Positions 6,032-13,847 of a stretch of DNA of 23,280 bases are shown one piece after another. Location: contig JBKQIY010000076.1 of the NCBI GenBank assembly GCA_052148155.1, positions 1 to 23,280 of the forward strand, written 5' to 3'. Within the stretch, counting starts at the first letter, position 1. Every line of letters begins with the position of its first letter. The notes beneath the pieces were generated by a model. The model worked only from the letters and a program-made list of their open reading frames with translations. It made no database searches and was not told the origin of the DNA. The DNA comes from JBBQER01 sp052148155 (GTDB taxonomy: Bacteria > Actinomycetota > Acidimicrobiia > IMCC26256 > PALSA-610). The position numbers and the translations under genes are program-made.

Positions 6032-8830
6032 TCAACGGTGGTGGGTCTGGCGAATGTCGAGCGTCCTGGTTCGTTTCCGATGGCTGATGCGCTCATACAA
6101 CGAGAGGGTTTCGGCGTGAAGTTCGTCGTACGGTTCGAGGGCTTCGACAAATTCGCACAGCTCGTCCATGACCGTTTCGACGCCGGCCGGGTTGCCCGCG
6201 AGATCGCAGGCGAGCATGCGGTCGCGGTAGAGGATCTCGTCGCCCGGTGCTGCGACGAGCCCTCGAATTGCGACCGAGATCGCTTCGTCCGCGTCGCCCG
6301 CGTCGAGGCAGAGCTGCGCGAGCTGATGGGCTGCGTCGGCGATCGTTGCTTCGATATGCGCGATGAGGCTTTCGCTGTACGCCCATTCGTACCCGCGCGG
6401 GTTGTCGAACGGCTTGCCTCGGACGAGGTCCATCGCGGAGCGGAGCGTTTCGGCTGCGGCGGACGGAACGCAGCGGCGAGTGTGCGCGACGCGTGCGGTG
6501 AAACGGGCGAAATCTGTGATGACGAGCGGTCCGAGTTGATATGTGCCGCCAGTCGCGGCGTTGCGCGGGAAATGCGGTGTGCTGTCGCTCGCCCGGCCGA
6601 GCCGGCTCCGCGTTGTCGACACCGCGGTGTTGAAGGTCGACCTCGCCGGCGTGCGGTCGGGCCACAGCGCCGTGATGAGACGTTCGTCGCTCGCGCCGTT
6701 CGGGTGCAACGCGAGATAGGTCGCGAGCTCGACACACTCGCGCCGCCCGAGTGCGACTCTGCTCCCGACGATCTCGACCGGTCCCAGCACTCGGACCTCG
6801 ACCTCGAACGGCGGGTCGACGTACGGCTCGGTGATGTCTGGGTCCGTTGGCGTCTCGTCGGCGGGCGCCACCGCGGCGGCGGCGATGATTGGTTCGCCGA
6901 CTGCGAGGTCGGTTACCAGTGCGTCGATGGCTGCGGCCGTCGGGAAATCGAGCAGCGCCGGCGCGACATGCAGACCCAACGGTGACAGGACAAGATCTGT
7001 GTCGCCGAGCGACGCGTGCCAGACCGAAGGGACGTCGCAGGACACGACGGCACCGGTGCCGCACCCACCATCACCGGTGATTTTCCGTATGCGGGCGAGC
7101 ACGTCGAGTCCGATCGGTTCAGCGCAGACCAGGATGGTCGGGATCCATCCGTCGTCCGGGTACTCCGCCAGGCGCGCTTCGAGGGTGCGTGAACATTGCG
7201 CCGCCGCGAGTGCCTCGGCGATGTTGCGTGCCGCGGCGTCGAGCTCGTCGAGCGCGGCGTCGATGTCCGAGAAGTGCTGGACGCGTTGGGCGCCAGCGAT
7301 GTCGAGTTCCAACGCGCCGACCGACAGGACATCCACGTGATCCGCCCAGGTACTCGTCGCGAGTTCGACGGCCACCCGCCGGATGTAGGCGCTGACTTGG
7401 TTTGCGGGACCGTCGACGGTCAGTGTGCCTGCCGACTCGATATCGATGAGCAACCGGTCGCCGTCGATATCGCCGAGCGCGACCAGGGCCGGCAGTGGTG
7501 CGGCGGTCCCGGCGCCGATCTCGCGCAGGTCGTCGACGCTCAGTTCGGGATCGGTGATCCAGCCGCGTGCATCGTCGGTCGCGACGAAACCTGGCGGCGA
7601 ATGTTCGGGAGGATCTTCGGACAGGATCTCGACCTGACCGCCGCCGACCCGTACCGCCAGGATCGTGGCCGGCGAGGAACTGTTCTGAGTTGTTCCCGCG
7701 GCGAATGCGCGCAATGCGAGATCGAGGAGTTCGGCGCCGTCGAGATCGGCGGCGCGGCGCAACCGCCGTTCGACGTGATCCAACGTGGGGTCAGATGCGC
7801 TGAACTGTCGGCCCGCGCCGCGCCTGCGGCGTTGCACGCGGCGGAGCCGGTCGACCAGAACGACGAGCGACGCAGCTGAAAGGCCACCTCCGATGAGGAG
7901 CGCAGGATCGACGTCGCGTTGGGCTTGGTGCTCGTGCGTGTGATGGCGGACGTCGGCGGGCGCGGCGGCGACGTCGGGTGCGGTGCTCGGTGCCGGCCGG
8001 GCGATGACCGCCGGGATCGGCCGAGTCGCGGCGGGCTGGGAGTGTTCGACCGGGTCGGGTCGTAACCCATGTCGCGAAGTGTGCGTTTGCGTTATTCGTC
8101 GGGGCGGGGTTGGTTCGGGTGGCACACGTTGGCCGGTCGGGTTCGCGGGCAAGGTGAGGACCCAGCCCGGCATGATGAGTTGTGGTTCTTCGAGGGTCCT
8201 GCCGTTGGGCTGAGGCCGACCGCGGTTGAGTTCGAAGATGTCGCGCCAGCGCAGCGGGTCACCGAGACGGCTTTGCGCGATTCCCCACAGCGTGTCGTAG
8301 CGGACCACCGTGTAGCTCGTGGTCTGTTGGGCGGGCAGACGCGTGACGTCGTCGTGCAGGCCAGCTTCGGTACGCACGACGAACGCGGTCGGCATCTCGA
8401 CCCGGAGATACGACGCCGGCCGCTGGTGGAGTCGCGGGGTTGGTGAGGTGCTGTTCGGCAGGTGAGCGGTCGCAAGCACGAGCGCGGCCGACGCGATCAG
8501 TTTGCCCATCGTCGGCTGCGCGGCACCCGCAAATCGCAGGCGCGGCGCCGCACGTCCGCGTGCCCACGCGACAGTTTCGACCAGCGTCGAGGCTGCGATC
8601 TGCAGCCATGCGATCCATCCGAGCAACGCGACCGCTTTGAAGACGGTCGCGTCTGAGATCTGGTTTCGGGACAGGGCTTGGCCGATATCTCCAAGCGACG
8701 GGAGCGAGGCTGGAAGCGGCCATCCGACGAATGTCCACAGGGCGATCGGGACCCCGGCGGCGAGCACGACGAGCGCGACGAGCGAGACGACACCCGTCGT
8801 GATGTTCCGCAATCGCGCGCGGGACCCCAT
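6032..8830 (-). CDS. Membrane LysM-BTAD (SARP-like) regulator of tad operon
   Basis: A 932-aa protein starting at the ATG at 8830, 4 nt after the tadG-like stop. Predicted membrane segments are about 13-35, 64-87 and 108-124. A LysM domain lies at about 172-228 (YTVVRYDTLWGIAQ...LIMPGW), followed by a Pro-rich linker, then a fourth segment at 309-328 and the very basic RLRRVQRRRRGAGR. With an inside N-terminus this places LysM in the cell wall and the long C-terminal part in the cytoplasm, which agrees with the positive-inside rule. At the C-terminus a winged-helix domain of SARP type (about 675-770: VRVLGPVEIVG, WPDRTPARSTFNTAVSTTRSRLG) precedes a BTAD/TPR-like helical domain (about 775-920). 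LysM-BTAD proteins recur in actinobacterial tad loci. A role in coupling the wall or pilus state to transcription is inference. It is the last gene of the operon. Confidence 0.88.
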   Translation of the reverse strand: MGSRARLRNITTGVVSLVALVVLAAGVPIALWTFVGWPLPASLPSLGDIGQALSRNQISDATVFKAVALLGWIAWLQIAASTLVETVAWARGRAAPRLRFAGAAQPTMGKLIASAALVLATAHLPNSTSPTPRLHQRPASYLRVEMPTAFVVRTEAGLHDDVTRLPAQQTTSYTVVRYDTLWGIAQSRLGDPLRWRDIFELNRGRPQPNGRTLEEPQLIMPGWVLTLPANPTGQRVPPEPTPPRRITQTHTSRHGLRPDPVEHSQPAATRPIPAVIARPAPSTAPDVAAAPADVRHHTHEHQAQRDVDPALLIGGGLSAASLVVLVDRLRRVQRRRRGAGRQFSASDPTLDHVERRLRRAADLDGAELLDLALRAFAAGTTQNSSSPATILAVRVGGGQVEILSEDPPEHSPPGFVATDDARGWITDPELSVDDLREIGAGTAAPLPALVALGDIDGDRLLIDIESAGTLTVDGPANQVSAYIRRVAVELATSTWADHVDVLSVGALELDIAGAQRVQHFSDIDAALDELDAAARNIAEALAAAQCSRTLEARLAEYPDDGWIPTILVCAEPIGLDVLARIRKITGDGGCGTGAVVSCDVPSVWHASLGDTDLVLSPLGLHVAPALLDFPTAAAIDALVTDLAVGEPIIAAAAVAPADETPTDPDITEPYVDPPFEVEVRVLGPVEIVGSRVALGRRECVELATYLALHPNGASDERLITALWPDRTPARSTFNTAVSTTRSRLGRASDSTPHFPRNAATGGTYQLGPLVITDFARFTARVAHTRRCVPSAAAETLRSAMDLVRGKPFDNPRGYEWAYSESLIAHIEATIADAAHQLAQLCLDAGDADEAISVAIRGLVAAPGDEILYRDRMLACDLAGNPAGVETVMDELCEFVEALEPYDELHAETLSLYERISHRKRTRTLDIRQTHHR

Positions 8831-8834
8831 CAGA

Positions 8835-9251
8835 TCAGTTTCCCGCCTGTTCGACGGCGCGCAGACCACGTGCGGCTCCTCGCCCATGCACCGTCGTGCT
8901 CGGAAGGCCGCCGAGCCGGAGGAAGAACGTCGGCTGGGTGATCGTGACTTCGACAATCACTTCGTCGCCGCGCACCGTCGTCGTGCCCGCATAGCCGGTC
9001 TGGGCGAGATAGCTGTCCGCACGATCGATCGCGGCGGCGGCATCGAGCGGCGCACCACCTGAGGTACGCGCAGCTGTGATGTCGAGCGCTTGCGCGCCGG
9101 CACGCGCCGCCGATGCGGCGACGTTCGCGGCCTGCTGGCGGGCGGCGAGAACGTTGCCGCCGTCGAAGACGAGGCCGGCGACGAGCATCAGCACGGCCAT
9201 GAACACGACGACGAAGACGGTCACGGTACCTCGATCGTCGGGACCGATCAC
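8835..9251 (-). CDS. TadG-like pilus-assembly protein
   Basis: A 138-aa protein. The GTG start at 9251 overlaps the stop of the preceding TadE-like gene in a GTGA. It has a short N-terminus ending DRG, then a transmembrane helix (about residues 9-29: TVTVFVVVFMAVLMLVAGLV) followed by FDGGNVLAARQQAANVAASAARAG, the hallmark of the TadE/TadG helicase-secretion-neighbourhood family. A small beta-rich extracellular domain follows. It is much shorter than TadG proteins with a von Willebrand domain, as is usual in actinobacteria. It probably sits in the membrane as a minor pseudopilin or assembly factor. Confidence 0.83.
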   Translation of the reverse strand: MIGPDDRGTVTVFVVVFMAVLMLVAGLVFDGGNVLAARQQAANVAASAARAGAQALDITAARTSGGAPLDAAAAIDRADSYLAQTGYAGTTTVRGDEVIVEVTITQPTFFLRLGGLPSTTVHGRGAARGLRAVEQAGN

Positions 9252-9670
9252 GAGATGGCTCGATAGACGTCGATCGGTTCGGTGTACCGCGCGGAGATCG
9301 TTTTCGACGATGGCAGGCCGAGGCCGGTCAGGTCCGCCAACGCGACGGTGCACGAGACCGTCGCGGTGATAGTGCCACCCGCTCGGAAATTTGTCGTGTC
9401 GAGCACGACGGTCAGGGCGCGGCACGTGACGCCAGCGTCGGTCAGGTCGCCCCGTGCGGCGATGTCGCTGTCCGTAACCGCCTGCGCGACGGATCGGGCG
9501 TTCGCGGCGTCTCGGGCTGCGTCGCGTGCCGCGGCGTCGACTTCGGCGCGTGACGACCCGATCCGGCCGAGCGCGACGACGAACACCAACACGACCAGCA
9601 GCACCGGCGTGAGCAGGACCAGCTCGGCCGTCGCGGAGCCTCGTTCGCGGATATCGGACCTGGAAGTCAT
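9248..9670 (-). CDS. TadE-like pseudopilin (second)
   Basis: A 140-aa protein whose ATG overlaps the stop of the first tadE-like gene (ATGA). The N-terminus MTSRSDIRERG is followed by SATAELVLLTPVLLVVLVFV, a prepilin-like Gly11 cleavage site with Glu at +5 and a hydrophobic helix. The mature part has two Cys residues and is mostly beta. It is predicted to be a minor pseudopilin of the Flp/Tad pilus, processed by a TadV-type peptidase not encoded in this window. Confidence 0.85.
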   Translation of the reverse strand: MTSRSDIRERGSATAELVLLTPVLLVVLVFVVALGRIGSSRAEVDAAARDAARDAANARSVAQAVTDSDIAARGDLTDAGVTCRALTVVLDTTNFRAGGTITATVSCTVALADLTGLGLPSSKTISARYTEPIDVYRAIS

Positions 9671-10059
9671 GGCAGGTCCGGCCGGAACCGCTCGACCGGG
9701 CTTTGGGCCTCGCCGTGGACGTGCAGGGTCAATCCCGGCACGATCGAGTGCAGGATCCCGTCGACATGTACCTGGGCGGTCTCGTTGTCGCGGGTGGCGG
9801 TGACGGTGACGTTGTCGACGAGCGCCGACGCGGCGTCGGCCATGAATTGGTCGGCGCTCACCCGACCGTCGGCGGCTGTGGCGCCTTCGACCCGGGCGAT
9901 GCTGGCGCCTTGTTGCGCGGCCGCTTCGGCGACGTGCGACGCGTGATACCAAAGTCCGAACTGGATCACGACCATGATGAGCAGCAACAGGACCGGCGTG
10001 ACGAGGACGGCCTCGATGGTCTCGTCGCCTCGTTCGTCGTGTGCTTGTCGCAGTCTCAC
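9667..10059 (-). CDS. tadE: TadE-like pseudopilin (first)
   Basis: A 130-aa protein. The GTG start overlaps the flp stop (GTGA). The prepilin-type N-terminus is RLRQAHDERG followed by DETIEAVLVTPVLLLLIMVV, with Gly11 as the predicted cleavage site and Glu at +5. The WYHASHVAEAAAQQGASIARVEGA helix is typical of TadE. It is about the usual length for the family. With the pilin and the other pseudopilin it forms a coupled block of exported pilus components. Confidence 0.87.
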   Translation of the reverse strand: MRLRQAHDERGDETIEAVLVTPVLLLLIMVVIQFGLWYHASHVAEAAAQQGASIARVEGATAADGRVSADQFMADAASALVDNVTVTATRDNETAQVHVDGILHSIVPGLTLHVHGEAQSPVERFRPDLP

Positions 10060-10256
10060 GGCGAGTTGGTCGGGATCGCGTTGGCTTTGGCCGTCACCTT
10101 GGTCACGATGATGGCGCCGGCCGCGATCGCGAGCGCCGCGAAGATCGCGACGATGATCACCTTCTCGGTGACGTCGCCCCGTTCATCGCGACAGGTTCGT
10201 TCCCAACGGGCCCGCAAGATTGGTAACAGGACACTCAAGACGGCGAGTTCGTTCAT
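10056..10256 (-). CDS. flp: Flp-type pilin
   Basis: A 66-aa protein. It starts at the ATG at 10256, with AAAGGA about 10-11 nt upstream on the minus strand. After a basic leader (RARWERTCRDERG) comes DVTEKVIIVAIFAALAIAAGAIIV, a short pilin with cleavage predicted after Gly27, a near +5 glutamate and a hydrophobic assembly helix, then a brief polar tail. It is the probable major subunit. It is the first gene after the transposon-like insertion, so its original upstream promoter region has been displaced to beyond 13847. It must now rely on a promoter in the left end of the element or in the few bases left upstream. Confidence 0.85.
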   Translation of the reverse strand: MNELAVLSVLLPILRARWERTCRDERGDVTEKVIIVAIFAALAIAAGAIIVTKVTAKANAIPTNSP

Positions 10257-10303
10257 GTGCGACGAGTCCTTTCAGGACGTGGGTATGGCAACGATCGTTT
10301 TTG

Positions 10304-10354
10304 TCGGGACACTCTTGGGTTCGATGGGTGCTGTCGAGTGATTGGGTGTCCCGA
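10304..10354. repeat. 9-bp inverted repeat at left end of element
   Basis: TCGGGACAC (10304-10312) and GTGTCCCGA (10346-10354) are perfect inverted copies separated by 33 nt. They lie upstream of the recombinase gene and next to the candidate left boundary, and could bind a recombinase dimer. Confidence 0.55.
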
Positions 10355-10465
10355 TTGGTCTGGTGATCTGCACCTTGGTGGCGCTGTCGCGGTTTTGAGA
10401 TATCTGACGATTGGTCGTGATTTCTGATGGTTCCGTGGTAAGCATGACTGGTGGTCGATCTCCGT
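10353..10465. promoter_or_regulatory. Repeated GATTGGTC motifs in recombinase leader
   Basis: GATTGGTC occurs at 10353-10360 and 10409-10416. Each is followed by a similar GTGAT-TCTG string, and a looser copy (GACTGGTGGTCGAT) starts at 10446. These are candidate binding sites for the HTH protein or recombinase in the 5' leader. No convincing -35/-10 pair was identified. Confidence 0.4.
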
Positions 10466-10479
10466 GAACCGAAGACTTG

Positions 10480-11568
10480 GTGACGCTGACATCTGTTCGA
10501 TCGATCGACACGGGCCGTCGGTGGCGCTCGGAGGCTGAGCTGGACGACTTCGAGCAGGAACTGGTCGACCAGTACGCGCTGGCGGGAGCGGGGTCGGGTT
10601 TGACTGATGGCTCGATCGCCAGCGAGCGTGCGGCGATCGTGTCGTTCGCACGTTTCATGGGACGCCATGTTTGGACGGCGACCGTCGACGACGCCGACCG
10701 GTTCTTGACCCATCAACGCAAGACGCTCCAGCTGGCCAAGAGCACGGTAAAGAGCCGGGCGGGAGCAATCGGTCGGTTCTTCGACTTCTTGATCGTGCGT
10801 TACCAAGGCGACATTCATGCGATCGCCGGTCATGTCGTCACCCAGCCGATCGACGAGTTCAACCGTCCCGCGCGTGTGCATCCCAGGGGCGTCGAACGGA
10901 TCCCACCTCGTGACGATGAGGTCGATGCTTTCTTCGAAGCGTGGGGAGCGTGGTTGCCGTCTGCCCGCAAGTATCTGCCTGCGGCCCGTGACTATCTGGC
11001 GGCGTCGTTGTGGCGCCGGGCAGGACTTCGCATCAGCGAGACCGTCATGCTCGACATCCGGGACTGGCACCCTGACCTCGGCGAGCGCGGCAAGCTCCAC
11101 GTCCGTTTCGGTAAGGGCAGCATGGGCCGCGGCCCGAAAGTTCGTCTGGTGCCGGCGATCAACTCCGTCGACTCGTTGTTGGACTGGTGGTTCACCGATG
11201 TTCGCCATCAGTTCGGCGATGATTACTCCGATCCTGATGCTCCGCTGTTGCCGAGCGAGCGGCGCAACCGGGAAACGGACTGTTGTTTCCGCGCCGGCCA
11301 CAACGCGTTGCGCTCGGGTCTGGCCACCGCGGTGAGCGCATGGCTGCCGGAATGGAATGGACGCCTCAGCCCCCATGTCTTGCGCCACTACTGCGCGTCG
11401 TCGCTCTATATGCAAGGGATGGGTCTCAAGGCCATCCAGGATCTTTTGGGCCACGAGTGGCTTTCGACCACGACGGGCTACATCCACGTCCATGACACCT
11501 ACGTCGAAGAGGCGTGGGCGAAAGCGAATAACCGGGTGGCGGCCCGGTTGACTGAGCAAGCGAGGTAG
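10480..11568 (+). CDS. Tyrosine recombinase (XerC/D-like integrase)
   Basis: A 362-aa protein from the GTG at 10480; a TTG directly before it is possible. The N-terminal SAM-like core-binding domain is about residues 22-125 (SERAAIVSFARFMG...FFDFLIVRY). The catalytic domain (about 145-350) has a full set of residues: Arg184 in AGLRISE, a beta-hairpin Lys near 212, His299 and Arg302 in SPHVLRH, His325 in LLGHEW, and nucleophile Tyr334 in TTGYIHV. It is therefore expected to be active in cutting and joining DNA through a 3'-phosphotyrosine. It is the first gene of the three-gene element, 4 nt before the HTH gene, and transcribed against the tad operon. Confidence 0.93.
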   Translation: MTLTSVRSIDTGRRWRSEAELDDFEQELVDQYALAGAGSGLTDGSIASERAAIVSFARFMGRHVWTATVDDADRFLTHQRKTLQLAKSTVKSRAGAIGRFFDFLIVRYQGDIHAIAGHVVTQPIDEFNRPARVHPRGVERIPPRDDEVDAFFEAWGAWLPSARKYLPAARDYLAASLWRRAGLRISETVMLDIRDWHPDLGERGKLHVRFGKGSMGRGPKVRLVPAINSVDSLLDWWFTDVRHQFGDDYSDPDAPLLPSERRNRETDCCFRAGHNALRSGLATAVSAWLPEWNGRLSPHVLRHYCASSLYMQGMGLKAIQDLLGHEWLSTTTGYIHVHDTYVEEAWAKANNRVAARLTEQAR

Positions 11569-11572
11569 CGCA

Positions 11573-11890
11573 ATGAAATGGAATCTGCGACTGACGGCTG
11601 CCGAACGGGGAATTTGGAAGAGCTCCGAGCTGCGACGCAAGTTCGCCGATGCTGGGCTTGAGATCAGCTCGGGAAAGATGTCGGCACTGTGGACCCAGAC
11701 GCCGACGACCGTTCGCATCGAAGACCTTGACGTCATGTGCGACGTCCTCGAATGCAGTCCATCGGACTTGCTCATCACCGAGCCGGAGAAGGTGGCAGCA
11801 CGTCGGCCCAAGCAGGTTGAATCGTCGTCATCGGGAGTGACCCCGATCACACCCCACCTCGGACGGAACCGGACGCTGCCTCCCGCGTGA
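11573..11890 (+). CDS. Small Cro/C1-type HTH protein of the element
   Basis: A 105-aa protein. The ATG at 11573 has GAGG about 9 nt upstream and follows the recombinase stop by 4 nt. Residues about 15-65 form a Cro/C1-like helix-turn-helix (ELRRKFADAG, SSGKMSALWTQ, then VRIEDLDVMCDVLECSPSDLL, the typical closing helix of this fold). The C-terminal 35 residues are Lys/Arg/Ser/Pro-rich and probably disordered. Its stop overlaps the start of the next gene (GTGA). It may regulate the operon, act as a directionality factor, or load the recombinases at the ends; the sequence does not decide which. Small HTH partners of this type recur between two recombinase genes in actinobacterial elements. Confidence 0.87.
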   Translation: MKWNLRLTAAERGIWKSSELRRKFADAGLEISSGKMSALWTQTPTTVRIEDLDVMCDVLECSPSDLLITEPEKVAARRPKQVESSSSGVTPITPHLGRNRTLPPA

Positions 11891-13758
11891 AGCAGCTGCT
11901 GCTCTGCGAGCGTTGCGGCGTGGATCCCGTCGGCCACAAAAGACGGACCACCTGTTATGGCTGCGTGCCCCGCCACGGCGACGTCGTCAAGACCTGTGAA
12001 TGTTGCGGTCTCAGGCCGGTGGCCTATGCAACTCGAGGTACGTGTTTTGACTGTGTTCCCCGTAAACGTGCCGTCATGGCGATGTGCGAGCAATGCGGCC
12101 GTAACCCGATCGCCTATCAGAACCGGAAGACTTGCTTTGGTTGCGTGCCTCGAAGACGCAGGGCGATGTTGCGGTGCAAGCGCTGCGGTTCTGAGGTCGA
12201 CTACTTCCGGGCGGGATTGTGTCGGCGATGTCATCGCATGGCGCCCGTACGCGGTAGCTGTCGGGATTGCTTCGCCTGGGGCGTGTCGAGGAGGCGCAAC
12301 TGGCGCTGTGAAGCATGCCGGGGTTGGAGAAAGCGATTTCCCTCGCTCGAGCAGTGTCCGTCGTGCCAGCGCTGCGTGCCTGTCAACGAGCGTGGCTATT
12401 GCCGCCTGTGCTGTCGCCAGGCGCATTTGGTCCGGCCGGCACACCAGAGCATCGATGTTGCCCGTGCCAATGCCTCGGGCCAGCAGTTGTTTTTCGCTGA
12501 CATGGCCCGCAACCGCGGTGCCCTCGAAGCTCGAGTAAACCAGGATGCGCGAGCGGCGGGGTGGCCCTACAGGTTCCCCGTGGCACACCGTCAACTCACG
12601 TTGTTCGATGCTCCACTCGATCTGGTGGTCCGGCTTGAGCACATGCCCGAGCAGCGGGCACCCGCGCTCGCGGCCGCGCTGGACCTCGCCGTAGAGGGCC
12701 ATGGCGTGTCCCATGGTTGGAGTGATGGTCGTCGGGCCGCGGCGCGCCGGAGCATCCGTATTCTCCTGTCGGTCCAAGACACCCCGGGGGCCAGGATCAG
12801 GACCAGCGAAGTCGCCCGTCTCGCGCCGCTCCGTCTCAATGCCATGACCCTCGTCCTCGACGTGTTGCGGGCCTCGGACATGCTCGACGACGACCGCGAA
12901 CCCGAACTCGAAGCATGGTTCGGCGAGCACATGATCGACGTGGACCAGCAGATCTGCGCCGAGGTAGCGCAATGGTTCCATGCGTTGCGCGACGGAAGCC
13001 CCACCACGCCCCGGACCCGTCCGCGCCGCATCGGAACTGTTCGTCATCGAGTCGGCGCCGTGAGACCGGCGCTGGTGCAATGGAGCAACGCCGGACACAC
13101 ATCGTTGCGAGAGATCACTCGTGACGACGTCATCGGCTCCTTGCCACCCGACGCCGTCCGTCAACGTCAGATGGCCGACAGCCTGCGCAGCCTGTTCCGG
13201 TTCCTCAAGGGTCGCAAGATCGTCTTCGTCAATCCAACCGCACGGCTCAAAGCAGTCCCGCTGCAGCCCACCTATGCGCTTCCAATGGATCTGCGGGTGC
13301 TGCGCGAGGCGCTGAACAGTGATCAGCCGGCACGAGCCGCGATGGCGGCCATCGTTGCCTTCCATGCACTGCGTACGTCCGAGATCCAGAACCTCAAGAC
13401 GACGGATCTTCGAGACGGACGGTTGCTCATCAAGACTCGCTCCATCGTGATCGCCCAACCCGTTCGAAAGAGCATTGCCGTCTGGCTCGACGAGCGAACC
13501 CGCCGCTGGCCACAGACCCTCAACCCCTATCTGTTCGTCAACAAGCACACCGCATTGCGACTGGGGTGCGTGAGCAGCAACTGGATCAGTCAGGCCAACA
13601 AGATCCCCGTACAGGCGATCCGCGAGGACCGTATCCTTCACGAGGCACTCGCCAATCACGGCGACATTCGAATCTTGATCGACCTGTTCGGCCTCACGAC
13701 CGGTGGCGCAGAACGCTATGCCCACACCACAGATCAAACCGAGCAACTCAGTTCGTGA
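11887..13758 (+). CDS. Zinc-knuckle array fused to divergent tyrosine recombinase
   Basis: A 623-aa protein with its GTG start overlapping the HTH stop. Residues 1-178 contain at least eleven CxxC pairs. The first part repeats with an exact 30-residue period (first cysteines at 7, 37, 67 and 97; inner pairs at 23, 53 and 83, each followed by VPR), giving three near-identical zinc units. More irregular knuckles follow (112, 125, 141, 157-163, 172). The middle (about 190-460) is helical and resembles a core-binding domain. The C-terminus has recombinase boxes: Arg496 in FHALRTSEI, Arg582/His585 in REDRILHEAL, and LFGLTTGGAERYAH with Tyr611. The second box lacks a standard HxLRH, so catalysis may be weak or rely on the partner recombinase. 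The zinc array probably binds the element's ends or the target. Confidence 0.85.
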   Translation: MKQLLLCERCGVDPVGHKRRTTCYGCVPRHGDVVKTCECCGLRPVAYATRGTCFDCVPRKRAVMAMCEQCGRNPIAYQNRKTCFGCVPRRRRAMLRCKRCGSEVDYFRAGLCRRCHRMAPVRGSCRDCFAWGVSRRRNWRCEACRGWRKRFPSLEQCPSCQRCVPVNERGYCRLCCRQAHLVRPAHQSIDVARANASGQQLFFADMARNRGALEARVNQDARAAGWPYRFPVAHRQLTLFDAPLDLVVRLEHMPEQRAPALAAALDLAVEGHGVSHGWSDGRRAAARRSIRILLSVQDTPGARIRTSEVARLAPLRLNAMTLVLDVLRASDMLDDDREPELEAWFGEHMIDVDQQICAEVAQWFHALRDGSPTTPRTRPRRIGTVRHRVGAVRPALVQWSNAGHTSLREITRDDVIGSLPPDAVRQRQMADSLRSLFRFLKGRKIVFVNPTARLKAVPLQPTYALPMDLRVLREALNSDQPARAAMAAIVAFHALRTSEIQNLKTTDLRDGRLLIKTRSIVIAQPVRKSIAVWLDERTRRWPQTLNPYLFVNKHTALRLGCVSSNWISQANKIPVQAIREDRILHEALANHGDIRILIDLFGLTTGGAERYAHTTDQTEQLSS

Positions 13759-13847
13759 ACCCGAGCGTTGAGGTACCCTGCTATTCATCTCCGACCACTT
13801 CGGTTCGTTGTTTTTGACGCTTCAGATGGCATGAACCCGAGCAGGTC
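13759..13847. other. Right end of element and tadC 3' flank
   Basis: 89 nt between the two convergent stops. It contains the direct pair GAACCCGAGC at 13758-13767 and 13833-13842. A short hairpin CCGA-CCACT-TCGG is followed by TTCGTTGTTTTT (about 13792-13815), which might act as a weak terminator for the element's operon. Confidence 0.4.

Larger units (their letters stand above)
10276..13847 (+). mobile_element. Cargo-free recombinase-HTH-zinc recombinase element in tad operon
   Basis: Three coupled plus-strand genes (10480-13758) interrupt an otherwise overlapping minus-strand operon exactly between the tadC stop and the flp Shine-Dalgarno. There is no cargo. The true ends are not resolved: no long terminal inverted repeat was found. 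A GTTTTTGTCG at 10297-10306 and a GTTTTTGACG at 13810-13819, in direct orientation, are possible crossover cores in this GC-rich context. The layout recalls Tn554-type transposons (several recombinases plus a small protein) and actinobacterial trio modules. Exact boundaries need an empty site. The coordinates given are the widest span allowed by the flanking genes. Confidence 0.75.

Noticed and set aside
10477..13758. RIT element (recombinase in trio)
   Set aside because: RIT elements encode three tyrosine recombinases of similar size. Here the middle protein is a 105-aa HTH protein and the third carries a zinc array.
10183..13788. A 1201-codon open frame on the minus strand antisense to the whole recombinase element
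   Set aside because: It mirrors three well-supported plus-strand genes, has no coherent domain, and reads into flp out of frame. High GC at third positions makes such antisense frames common.
13792..13815. Strong terminator at the end of the element
   Set aside because: Only a 4-bp stem precedes the T-rich tract; noted in the flank description but not called as a terminator.
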